Shown: in pieces, positions 1 to 8,624 of the stretch
Layout: each line of letters starts with the position of its first letter
Position numbering within the stretch: position 1 is the stretch's first letter
Source: COE1 sp963596435
Lineage (GTDB): Bacteria > Bacillota > Clostridia > Lachnospirales > Lachnospiraceae
Assembly (NCBI GenBank): GCA_963596435.1
Contig: CAVBMG010000001.1
Span: 62,001-126,000 of the forward strand
Direction: 5' to 3'
DNA: 64,000 nt
Notes under the pieces: model-generated
Databases searched by the model: none
What the model was told of the DNA's origin: nothing
What the model saw: the letters and a program-made list of their open reading frames with translations, nothing else
Position numbers and translations under genes: made by a program

Positions 1-1289
1 TAGTAGAAGCTGCACAGGAGACTGTGCAGGAAGCACAGCAGGTATATGAGGACACTGCAGCAGCAGAACAGGACTGTGCTGCGACTGTTGAACAGGTGAA
101 AGCTGTTATAGAACCTATTATGGAAGATAATGAGTCTTCTGAAGCTGATGTGCAGGTGACTGCACAGGAGGCTGTAGCCTTGGCACAGGATAATCTGAAT
201 GCACTGGTAAGCATATCTGTATCAGACAGACCGGACTTGTCGGAGCTGTTTCAGGCTATTACAAATAAGAAGCTTGCTTTTGCGAATGCAGCCGCTGCAT
301 TAAAGACAGCACAGAAGAACGCCGATAAGCTGGCAAGCGATGCACAAGGATATACCGCCTGGACTAAAAAACTGACTGAACAGGAATTAAAGAAAGCCAA
401 AACAAAAAATTATGGTCAGAAGGATGTCGAAACCGGTAAGATTGCAGAAAGCAATTCCAGAGGCTTCGATGAAAATGATGATACGGTAGTATCACAAGGA
501 AAAAAGTATTTTTATGAGGTAACACCAGAGTCAGAGTCAATCGTAGCACCTTATAGCGTATATGCAAGCTATGTAAAATATATGAGTGGATTAGAGGATG
601 ATTCGCCCAATAGCATATATGACATTTATAACAAGCCCGGAAAAGGAGTATCTGTCAATGATACCATGCCAGTAGTATATTGGGTATTAAACGGTGACAG
701 GATTGATACTTCCATGTACTATTTTATTAATGAAAATGGCGTAGTTACTGACATGAATGGGAATGTCATACAGATGGAAGATGGAACTGCACTGTTCAAG
801 GGTTACTCTTTCAAACATGAAGCAGACAGCTATTATCACATAGATGGAATAAAATATACGTATAAAAAGTCTTCAACGGAAGAGCCATCAACAGAGGAGT
901 CTTCATCAACAGAAGAATCATCCACAACAGAAGAGTCTTCATCAACGGAAGAATCATCCACAACAGAAGAGTCTTCATCAACGGAAGAGTCCTCATCAAC
1001 AGTACAATCCTCTTCTGCTGAAACAACTAATCCGCAGACGATGGTAGTGATTGAGGCAGAACAGACCCCGATGGCAGCCACAGCAGGTGGAGATATGATA
1101 GAACTTGCAGAGGAAGAAGTACCATTAGCGGCGGGATTTGTCTCTATTGAGGAAGATGAAACGCCACTTACTGATTCTATCCCTATGACAGGTGATGAGA
1201 CCAGAAGCGGAGTTCCTTTTGCAGCAGCAGGTGTTTTGGCAATTGCAGCAGCATCTGCGATCAGGATAAGAGATAGAAAAAGGCAGTAA
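1..1289 (+). CDS. Surface protein with Ser/Thr/Glu stalk and sortase-like tail (3' part only)
   Basis: The reading frame is open from base 3, so the start lies upstream; a GTG at 24 is internal. The visible part starts with Ala/Gln/Glu-rich helical sequence, continues with a Tyr-rich globular stretch (roughly bases 500-860), and then a TEESSSTEESST stalk. The C-terminus carries three copies of a short acidic motif ending in PLA, PMA or PLT, then IPMTGDE, a hydrophobic segment and the basic tail RIRDRKRQ. That layout is what sortase substrates have, with IPMTG in place of LPXTG. No enzymatic domain is recognised. The same PLA-type motif recurs at the end of the SRR adhesin downstream, which suggests both are surface proteins of one export or anchoring programme. 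A second SRR-like adhesin is possible but cannot be judged without the missing 5' end. Confidence 0.75.
   Translation, partial: VEAAQETVQEAQQVYEDTAAAEQDCAATVEQVKAVIEPIMEDNESSEADVQVTAQEAVALAQDNLNALVSISVSDRPDLSELFQAITNKKLAFANAAAALKTAQKNADKLASDAQGYTAWTKKLTEQELKKAKTKNYGQKDVETGKIAESNSRGFDENDDTVVSQGKKYFYEVTPESESIVAPYSVYASYVKYMSGLEDDSPNSIYDIYNKPGKGVSVNDTMPVVYWVLNGDRIDTSMYYFINENGVVTDMNGNVIQMEDGTALFKGYSFKHEADSYYHIDGIKYTYKKSSTEEPSTEESSSTEESSTTEESSSTEESSTTEESSSTEESSSTVQSSSAETTNPQTMVVIEAEQTPMAATAGGDMIELAEEEVPLAAGFVSIEEDETPLTDSIPMTGDETRSGVPFAAAGVLAIAAASAIRIRDRKRQ
891..998 (+). repeat. Three 36-bp tandem repeats coding for TEESSSTEESST
   Basis: Units begin at 891, 927 and 963 and differ by a few silent or conservative changes. 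They encode a Ser/Thr/Glu stalk that would hold the globular part of the protein away from the cell wall. Confidence 0.85.
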
Positions 1290-1309
1290 AACATAATCAG
1301 AAACAATCA

Positions 1310-1338
1310 TTGTACTTTAAGCGTAAATCCGTTATACT
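1310..1338 (+). promoter_or_regulatory. Sigma-A-type promoter for manC
   Basis: A -35 box TTGTAC (1310-1315) and a -10 box TATACT (1333-1338) are separated by exactly 17 bp and lie 60 bp before the manC start. Confidence 0.6.
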
Positions 1339-1370
1339 AGATTCTATAGGGAATCCGGGATAACGGATTT
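1325..1370. promoter_or_regulatory. Perfect 11-bp inverted repeat overlapping the manC -10 box
   Basis: AAATCCGTTAT (1325-1335) and ATAACGGATTT (1360-1370) are perfect complements with 24 nt between them. The left arm runs into the -10 box and the right arm lies beyond the expected start of transcription. It could be an operator, or a terminator for the upstream gene, although no clear T-run follows. Confidence 0.5.
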
Positions 1371-1397
1371 ATTATTTACAGCGGAGGTAAGTTAGAT

Positions 1398-2717
1398 TTG
1401 AATATTATTTTGTTATCAGGAGGCAGTGGCAAACGTCTCTGGCCTTTATCCAATGATATACGTTCCAAGCAGTTCATCAAGCTCTTTAAGGATGAACAGG
1501 GCAACAGAGAGTCCATGGTGCAGCGTGTCTACAGACAGATCACAACAGTAGACAGTGAGGCAAGGGTCACAATCGCTACCAGTAAGACACAGGTCAGTGC
1601 AATCCGTAATCAGTTAGGAGAACAGGTCAATGTCTGTGTAGAGCCATGCAGAAGAGATACATTTCCTGCCATTGCACTTGCTGCAGCATATCTTCATGAT
1701 GTACAGGGTGTCGGAGAGGGCGAATGTGTGGCAGTCTGCCCGGTAGACCCTTATGTGGACAATTCCTACTATGAAGGTGTGAAGAGACTGGAAGAGCTGG
1801 TGCTTGCAGGCAATGCGAACCTGACACTTATGGGAATAGAGCCTACTTATCCAAGTGAGAAATACGGTTATATTATTCCTGAGTCAGCCGATACGGTCAG
1901 CCTGGTACGTGAATTCAAGGAGAAGCCTACCGTAGAAGTGGCAGAAGGATATCTGAGACAGGGAGCACTCTGGAATGCAGGTGTATTTGCTTTTAAATTA
2001 GGATATTTACTGGAGATTGCACATAAGCTCATTGATTTTACAGGCTATCAGGATCTCTATGAGAAGTATGCGACACTGACTAAGATCAGTTTCGACTATG
2101 CGGTGGTAGAGAAGGAGAACAGCATTCAGGTAATGCGTTATGCAGGCGACTGGAAAGATGTAGGAACCTGGAACATGATGACAGAGGTTATGTCCGATCA
2201 GAAGCTTGGCAATGTGACGCTGGATGATAACTGTGAAGATACACAGGTTGTAAATGAGCTGGATATCCCGGTGCTGTGCATGGGCTGTAAGAACATGGTC
2301 GTTGCAGTCAGCAATGACGGCATTCTTGTGGCAGATAAAGAGCAGAGCAGCTATATGAAGCCATATGTAGAGGATATCGGTGGTGTCGTAAAATATGCAG
2401 AGAAATCCTGGGGCAGTTATACAGTCATTGACATGCAGCCCCTGTCCTATACAGTGCGTGTGAATCTCAAGCCCGGACATCAGATGAAGTATCACAGCCA
2501 TCAGCACAGAGAAGAAGTATGGACAGTCGTATCCGGTCATGGCAGAGTCATTCTGGATGATCTGATGCAGGAGATATCCGCAGGCAGTGTCATTAAGATA
2601 CCGGCTGGCTGCAAGCATACCGTAATGGCAGACAGCGACCTGCATCTGATCGAAGTACAGATTGGTAAAGACATATCCGTAGCAGACAAGGAAACATATC
2701 CATTAGACAGATCATAA
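1398..2717 (+). CDS. manC: Mannose-1-phosphate guanylyltransferase (GDP-mannose pyrophosphorylase) with cupin domain
   Basis: It makes GDP-mannose from mannose-1-phosphate and GTP for cell surface glycans. The N-terminus has the nucleotidyltransferase signature LLSGGSGKRLWPLS followed by SKQF. The pyrophosphorylase domain fills about 330 residues. The C-terminal 100 residues are a cupin with HSHQHREEVW, as in type II phosphomannose isomerase/GDP-mannose pyrophosphorylase enzymes. At 439 residues it is slightly shorter than the 460-480 usual for the bifunctional enzymes, so isomerase activity is not certain. The start is TTG at 1398, chosen because GGAGGT sits 9-10 nt upstream and the protein begins right at the nucleotide-binding loop. 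It may supply sugar for the surface glycoproteins nearby, but that link is inference. Confidence 0.88.
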   Translation: MNIILLSGGSGKRLWPLSNDIRSKQFIKLFKDEQGNRESMVQRVYRQITTVDSEARVTIATSKTQVSAIRNQLGEQVNVCVEPCRRDTFPAIALAAAYLHDVQGVGEGECVAVCPVDPYVDNSYYEGVKRLEELVLAGNANLTLMGIEPTYPSEKYGYIIPESADTVSLVREFKEKPTVEVAEGYLRQGALWNAGVFAFKLGYLLEIAHKLIDFTGYQDLYEKYATLTKISFDYAVVEKENSIQVMRYAGDWKDVGTWNMMTEVMSDQKLGNVTLDDNCEDTQVVNELDIPVLCMGCKNMVVAVSNDGILVADKEQSSYMKPYVEDIGGVVKYAEKSWGSYTVIDMQPLSYTVRVNLKPGHQMKYHSHQHREEVWTVVSGHGRVILDDLMQEISAGSVIKIPAGCKHTVMADSDLHLIEVQIGKDISVADKETYPLDRS

Positions 2718-2726
2718 GGAGTCAGT

Positions 2727-3605
2727 ATGAGTACAATATATGCATTAAGTAATGAACATATCTGTATCGAGGTCAGTTCCTTTGGTGCAGAGCTGAAATC
2801 ACTCAAAAGACAAAGCGACAGCAGAGAATATATGTGGGATGCAAGACCTGAATTCTGGAAAAGGACTTCACCTGTTCTTTTCCCCATTGTAGGCGGGCTG
2901 CATGAAGGACAGTATCATTATGAAGGACAGAGTTTCCAAATGTCCCAGCATGGCTTTGCCAGAGATATGGAATTTACACTGGTGCAGCAGAAGGCAGATT
3001 CCCTGACTTTTGTTCTGGAAGATAATGCAGAGACTCTTGCAAAGTATCCTTTTCACTTTCGTCTGACGATTACCTATACCATTGTGGACAACCATCTGAC
3101 GATTACATGGAAAGTGGATAATACCAATGATCGCGTGATGTATTTCAGCATCGGTGGACATCCTGCTTTCCGCTGTCCGATCATAGAAGGAACCAGGCAG
3201 ACAGACTATAAGCTGCATTTTGATACAGAGACAGAGATTACCTCTTCCATACTGGGCGAGGGAGGACTTCTGACACATGAGCACAAGACATATCCATTGA
3301 AGCATGGTGAGCTTGCTGTTACAGAAGATCTTTTTGACCAGGATGCATTAGTAATAGAAGGAAATCAGGCACATGAGGTTTCCTTGTCCTATGGTCAGGA
3401 GAAGCCGTATCTGACAGTGCGTTTCAATGCACCTTTATTCGGCATCTGGTCTCCACCAAAGAAAAATGCACCATTTATCTGCATTGAACCATGGTATGGA
3501 AGATGTGATAAAGCTGATTTTACAGGTGAACTGGATAAGAGAGAATGGGGCAATACGTTGGACGCTGGAGAGTGCTTTGAAGCATCTTATGAAGTCATAG
3601 TGTAA
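2727..3605 (+). CDS. Aldose 1-epimerase family protein
   Basis: A 292-residue galactose-mutarotase-like protein. Family features are the early SFGAELKSL segment, a PVLFPIVGGL motif, SQHGFAR and the later GGHPAFRCP, which carries the catalytic-type His. The family interconverts alpha and beta anomers of aldoses; this subgroup may also act on hexose-6-phosphates. It starts 9 bp after manC with AAGGAG ahead of its ATG, so the two are probably co-transcribed. Substrate cannot be told from sequence. Confidence 0.85.
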   Translation: MSTIYALSNEHICIEVSSFGAELKSLKRQSDSREYMWDARPEFWKRTSPVLFPIVGGLHEGQYHYEGQSFQMSQHGFARDMEFTLVQQKADSLTFVLEDNAETLAKYPFHFRLTITYTIVDNHLTITWKVDNTNDRVMYFSIGGHPAFRCPIIEGTRQTDYKLHFDTETEITSSILGEGGLLTHEHKTYPLKHGELAVTEDLFDQDALVIEGNQAHEVSLSYGQEKPYLTVRFNAPLFGIWSPPKKNAPFICIEPWYGRCDKADFTGELDKREWGNTLDAGECFEASYEVIV

Positions 3606-3628
3606 GAAAGACGAGGCATAAGACTTAT

Positions 3629-4669
3629 ATGCAGAAAATGAAGTTAGGCCTGGCTGTGGCACTGGCGGCATGCATGCTGTCGGGCTGTGGCAAGGAGCAG
3701 AATACAAATATAGAGCAGGGTATGCAGCTGCTGGAGCAGTTGGATTACAATGGAGCGATAGAAAGCTTTGAAGCTGCGATTGTATACAATGAAGATGAAC
3801 AGCTGTTATACAGAGGTGAAGGTCTGGCATATATGGGATTGGGAGACTATGAGCAGGCATCAGAATGCTTCCTGAATTCTATCAGTTATGCCGGAGGCAA
3901 TGTAACGGATCTGGAATTTGACACCAATTATTATCTGGCATCAGCGTATTATAAATTAGGCAAGTATGAGGATGCACAGAATATCTATTCTGCAATCATT
4001 GGATTGCGTGATAAAGATACGGATGCCTATTATCTGCGGGCATGTACCTTATTAAAAGAAGGCAATTATGAATCGGCACTTGCGGATTTTGAGAAAGCCT
4101 TTTCACTGGCAACGGATAATCTGGAGCTGGTGACATCTGCCTACGAAGAGATGCAGGCAGCAGGCTTTGCAGAAGAGGGCAAGACATATATACAGAATTT
4201 CATGGATCAGCAGGATAAGAAACTGACAGATTCCCAGAAAGGAATTCTCTATTATTATCTGGAAGACTATGCGAATGCGAGAATCTATCTGGATGGCGCA
4301 TTGAATGGAACAGATGCGAAGGTCTCCCTGATGCTTGGACAGACCTATGAGAAGCTTGGTGATATGAACTATGCAGCAGTGGTATACCAGACCTATCTGG
4401 ATGCCAATGCGCCGGATGCTGCTATCTACAGCAGTCTTGGTAACTGCTACATGAAGCAGGAGAAATACGAAGATGCGCTGGCTGCCTATGAAGCAGGAAT
4501 TGAGATCGGGGATTCTGCCTGCTTACAGAGTCTGAAATTCAATCAGATCGTTGCCAATGAATACCTGGGTAACTTTGCCCAGGCGAAGAGTCTCATTACA
4601 GATTATCTGAATGTATATTCTGAAGATACCAGGGCACAGAGAGAAGCGCAGTTCCTGCAAACCCGGTAA
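3629..4669 (+). CDS. TPR-repeat lipoprotein
   Basis: The first 20 residues form a lipoprotein signal with lipobox LSGC, so the mature protein should be lipid-anchored on the outer face of the membrane. The rest, about 320 residues, is a row of tetratricopeptide repeats, with visible units such as YNGAIESFEAAI, YESALADFEKAF and YEDALAAYEAGIE. TPR arrays bind other proteins; no partner is evident. It follows the epimerase by 23 bp in the same direction. An alternative start lies three codons downstream. Confidence 0.85.
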   Translation: MQKMKLGLAVALAACMLSGCGKEQNTNIEQGMQLLEQLDYNGAIESFEAAIVYNEDEQLLYRGEGLAYMGLGDYEQASECFLNSISYAGGNVTDLEFDTNYYLASAYYKLGKYEDAQNIYSAIIGLRDKDTDAYYLRACTLLKEGNYESALADFEKAFSLATDNLELVTSAYEEMQAAGFAEEGKTYIQNFMDQQDKKLTDSQKGILYYYLEDYANARIYLDGALNGTDAKVSLMLGQTYEKLGDMNYAAVVYQTYLDANAPDAAIYSSLGNCYMKQEKYEDALAAYEAGIEIGDSACLQSLKFNQIVANEYLGNFAQAKSLITDYLNVYSEDTRAQREAQFLQTR

Positions 4670-4727
4670 AACAGTATATTACAGGCTTTTTACAACATTT
4701 AAATAAAAGTGACACGTGAGTCATAAA

Positions 4728-4743
4728 ACACAATATGTTGTAT
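4728..4743. promoter_or_regulatory. Candidate NrdR box
   Basis: ACACAATATGTTGTAT is a near palindrome that fits the NrdR repressor box of ribonucleotide reductase promoters. It lies about 40 bp before the -35 box of nrdD. NrdR boxes normally come in pairs; no convincing second copy was found. Confidence 0.5.
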
Positions 4744-4781
4744 ACAAAAATAAAACAACAGGCGCTATTTAGTATGTTCGA

Positions 4782-4810
4782 TTGACTTATGTTCTAAGCC
4801 GTGCTAGTAT
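4782..4810 (+). promoter_or_regulatory. Sigma-A-type promoter for nrdD
   Basis: TTGACT (4782-4787), a 17-bp spacer, then TAGTAT (4805-4810). It predicts a leader of about 90 nt. Confidence 0.65.
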
Positions 4811-4872
4811 GGATTCATACACGGTCCTGCGATGCCAAGAGCATGCAAATGGGTTATGTAAATATGGGGGAA

Positions 4873-4898
4873 GGCTGTATGTCAGCCGGAGGAAGGAG
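4873..4898 (+). promoter_or_regulatory. Small hairpin abutting the nrdD ribosome binding site
   Basis: GGCTG (4873-4877) and CAGCC (4883-4887) form a 5-bp stem directly next to GGAGGAAGGAG (4888-4898), 11 nt from the ATG. It may tune ribosome access. No known riboswitch class was recognised in the leader. Confidence 0.35.
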
Positions 4899-4909
4899 CA
4901 AGTTATTCA

Positions 4910-7315
4910 ATGTTTCGTGTAATCAAGAGAGATGGCAGTGAGGTAGAGCTGAATCTTGAGAAGATCAGTGGCGCCATCGTAAAGGCATTTGATGCGACAC
5001 AGGTTCAGTACAATCAGGCAATTGTTGATTTATTGACACTTCGTGTAACAGCAGATATGCAGGGGAAGGTAAAAGAGGGTAAAGTACAGGTAGAGGAGAT
5101 TCAGGACAGCGTAGAGAAGGTGCTGGAGCAGGCTGGCTATGCAGAGGCTGCCAAGGCATTCATTCTGTATCGTAAGCAGCGCGAGAAGATGCGCAATATG
5201 AAGTCCACGATTCTCGATTACAAGGAAGTAGTGAACAGCTATGTGAAGTCCGAAGACTGGAGAGTGAAGGAGAATTCTACAGTAACCTATTCTGTAGGCG
5301 GTCTTATTTTATCCAACTCCGGTGCGATTACGGCGAATTACTGGCTGTCAGAAATATATGATGATGAGATTGCAGAAGCACATAGAAATGCAGATATTCA
5401 TATCCATGATCTGTCCATGCTGACAGGATATTGTGCAGGCTGGTCTTTGAAGCAGTTAATTAAAGAAGGACTTGGTGGTATTACGGGTAAGATTACATCA
5501 GCTCCTGCCAGACATTTATCCGTTCTGTGCAATCAGATGGTGAATTTCCTCGGCATTATGCAGAATGAATGGGCTGGCGCTCAGGCATTTTCCTCTTTTG
5601 ATACCTATCTTGCACCTTTTGTAAAAGTAGATAATTTAAGCTACGGTGAGGTTAAGAAATGTATCGAAGCATTCATCTACGGCGTAAATACACCGAGCCG
5701 TTGGGGTACACAGGCTCCTTTCAGTAATATTACTCTGGACTGGACTGTACCAAATGACCTTGCAGAGCTTCCTGCTATTGTAGGCGGTAAGGAGATGGAT
5801 TTCTGCTACAAGGATTGTAAGAAAGAAATGGACATGGTCAATAAGGCATTTATTGAGACCATGATCGAAGGCGATGCAAACGGCAGAGGCTTCCAGTACC
5901 CGATTCCTACCTATTCTATTACAAAAGACTTTGACTGGTCTGATACAGAGAATAACAGACTCTTATTTGAAATGACATCCAAATATGGTACTCCATATTT
6001 TTCCAACTATATTAACTCAGACATGGAGCCGTCTGACGTCAGAAGTATGTGCTGCCGTCTGCGTCTGGACTTGAGAGAGCTGCGTAAGAAGACAGGTGGA
6101 TTTTTCGGCTCAGGTGAAAGTACAGGAAGTGTTGGCGTAGTAACGATCAATATGCCAAGAATTGCATATCAGGCAGAGGATGAGGCTGATTTTTACAGAC
6201 GTCTTGACAGAATGATGGATATTGCAGCGCGTTCCCTCAAGATCAAGAGAAACGTCATTTCCAAATTGCTGGATGAAGGCTTATATCCATATACGAAGCG
6301 TTATCTGGGAACCTTTGATAATCATTTCTCTACAATTGGTCTGATCGGCATGAATGAAGCAGGACTGAATGCAAAGTGGCTCAGAGCTGACCTGACACAT
6401 GCAGAGACACAGAAGTTTACCAGGGATGTACTCAATCATATGCGTGAGCGTCTGTCTGATTATCAGGAGCAGTACGGTGATCTCTACAATCTGGAGGCTA
6501 CACCGGCAGAGAGTACAACATACAGACTGGCGAAGCATGACAGAGCAAAATGGCCTGATATTATCACAGCAGGACATGAGGGAGATACACCATACTATAC
6601 GAATTCTTCCCATTTGCCAGTAGATTACACGACAGATATATTCGATGCATTGGATGTACAGGATGAATTGCAGACACTGTATACTTCCGGTACAGTATTC
6701 CATGCATTTCTGGGAGAGAAGCTTCCTGACTGGAAGGCAGCAGCAAACCTGGTTCGTACCATTGCAGAGAATTATAAATTACCTTATTATACCTTGTCTC
6801 CTACTTATTCTATCTGTAAGGAGCATGGCTATCTCAGCGGAGAACAGAAGATATGTCCTAAGTGCGGCAAGACAACAGAAGTATATAGCCGTATTACAGG
6901 TTACTATCGTCCTGTACAGAACTGGAATGACGGTAAACTTCAGGAATATGCCAACAGAACAGAGTATCAGATCGGTAGTTCTGTGATAAAAGGCGAACAC
7001 CTGAAAGCAAAGCCCACATCTGAGATCAAGGCAGCAGCCCTCAGCGCTTCCATGATATCTCAGCGTGAGGAGGAAAAGAACATAAAATTCCTGTTCACGA
7101 CCAAGACATGTCCTAACTGTAAGCTGGCAAAGGAATACCTCAAAGATGTGGATTATACCATTGTTGATGCAGAAGAGAACATGGATCTGGCGGTACAGTA
7201 TGGTGTCATGCAGGCTCCGACCCTTGTAATTGTAACCGGACAATCACAGAAAAAGTACGTTAATGTATCCAATATAAAGAAATACGCGACCAATGCGGCA
7301 CAAATAGCACAATAG
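4910..7315 (+). CDS. nrdD: Anaerobic (class III) ribonucleoside-triphosphate reductase with C-terminal redoxin domain
   Basis: An oxygen-sensitive glycyl radical enzyme that reduces NTPs to dNTPs. An ATP-cone (residues 1-95) provides allosteric control. The catalytic barrel contains MCCRLRLD near residue 380. A zinc site (CKEHGYL, CPKCG) lies near residue 635-655, and the radical glycine is G664 in RITGYYRP. After it comes an extra domain of about 100 residues (roughly 700-801) with CPNC (C734, C737) and a QAPTL cis-proline turn, which is a glutaredoxin/thioredoxin-like fold. This suggests a built-in electron donor rather than formate. The activase NrdG is not encoded in this window. A candidate NrdR box and a clear promoter precede the gene. 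Confidence 0.93.
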   Translation: MFRVIKRDGSEVELNLEKISGAIVKAFDATQVQYNQAIVDLLTLRVTADMQGKVKEGKVQVEEIQDSVEKVLEQAGYAEAAKAFILYRKQREKMRNMKSTILDYKEVVNSYVKSEDWRVKENSTVTYSVGGLILSNSGAITANYWLSEIYDDEIAEAHRNADIHIHDLSMLTGYCAGWSLKQLIKEGLGGITGKITSAPARHLSVLCNQMVNFLGIMQNEWAGAQAFSSFDTYLAPFVKVDNLSYGEVKKCIEAFIYGVNTPSRWGTQAPFSNITLDWTVPNDLAELPAIVGGKEMDFCYKDCKKEMDMVNKAFIETMIEGDANGRGFQYPIPTYSITKDFDWSDTENNRLLFEMTSKYGTPYFSNYINSDMEPSDVRSMCCRLRLDLRELRKKTGGFFGSGESTGSVGVVTINMPRIAYQAEDEADFYRRLDRMMDIAARSLKIKRNVISKLLDEGLYPYTKRYLGTFDNHFSTIGLIGMNEAGLNAKWLRADLTHAETQKFTRDVLNHMRERLSDYQEQYGDLYNLEATPAESTTYRLAKHDRAKWPDIITAGHEGDTPYYTNSSHLPVDYTTDIFDALDVQDELQTLYTSGTVFHAFLGEKLPDWKAAANLVRTIAENYKLPYYTLSPTYSICKEHGYLSGEQKICPKCGKTTEVYSRITGYYRPVQNWNDGKLQEYANRTEYQIGSSVIKGEHLKAKPTSEIKAAALSASMISQREEEKNIKFLFTTKTCPNCKLAKEYLKDVDYTIVDAEENMDLAVQYGVMQAPTLVIVTGQSQKKYVNVSNIKKYATNAAQIAQ

Positions 7316-7352
7316 ATAGAAATAAGGAAGAAATAAGATAGAGGAGAAAGTT

Positions 7353-8273
<921 letters not shown>

Positions 8274-8298
8274 AACGTGCATTTAGTGTGCAAAATAG

Positions 8299-8350
8299 AG
8301 AGATTTCTAAAACTCAGAAACAGAAAAGAGTTTTAGAAGTCTCTTTTTTA
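8299..8350 (+). terminator. Rho-independent terminator after pyrF
   Basis: Arms 8299-8315 and 8328-8344 pair over 17 positions with one G-T wobble and a 12-nt loop, followed by a T-run to 8349. Confidence 0.9.
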
Positions 8351-8417
8351 TATAAATTAACTATTAATTTGTGCAAGGTTCACAAAACGATTTGTATACT
8401 ATATGAAAAAAGAATCA

Positions 8418-8446
8418 TTGTAATACTCAATAAATGATGCTATAAT
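8418..8446 (+). promoter_or_regulatory. Sigma-A-type promoter for the SRR adhesin
   Basis: TTGTAA (8418-8423), a 17-bp spacer and a consensus TATAAT (8441-8446). It gives a 5' leader of about 170 nt before the ATG at 8625. Confidence 0.75.
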
Positions 8447-8590
8447 CTGTATAGTTCTATAGTACTATTAGTAGAATTGCATATAGTGTTGAGAGAAGCG
8501 AGAATCTGAAGACAAAATGACGTATGACAGTTGAGTAAGGCTAGTACAGGGGAAGACAAATTGTATTTGGGTTTAGCAGCTACAATGTGG

Positions 8591-8624
8591 AAGGAGGATA
8601 TGCCATACGGCATAAAGAAACAAC
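8591..8624 (+). promoter_or_regulatory. Ribosome binding site with a hairpin in its spacer
   Basis: AAGGAGG (8591-8597) is 27 nt from the ATG at 8625, which is too far for normal initiation. TATGCC (8599-8604) and GGCATA (8609-8614) form a hairpin between them; folding it out leaves 11 nt, a usable spacing. An ATG at 8600 inside the stem is only 2 nt from the SD and opens a short overlapping frame. Confidence 0.5.

Noticed and set aside
836..1306. Long minus-strand frames opposite the Ser/Thr/Glu stalk of the first gene
   Set aside because: They are low-complexity mirror images of a repetitive coding strand, with no ribosome site.
4811..4909. Possible cobalamin or other riboswitch in the nrdD leader
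   Set aside because: No B12-box or other conserved core could be found; only a small hairpin is supported.
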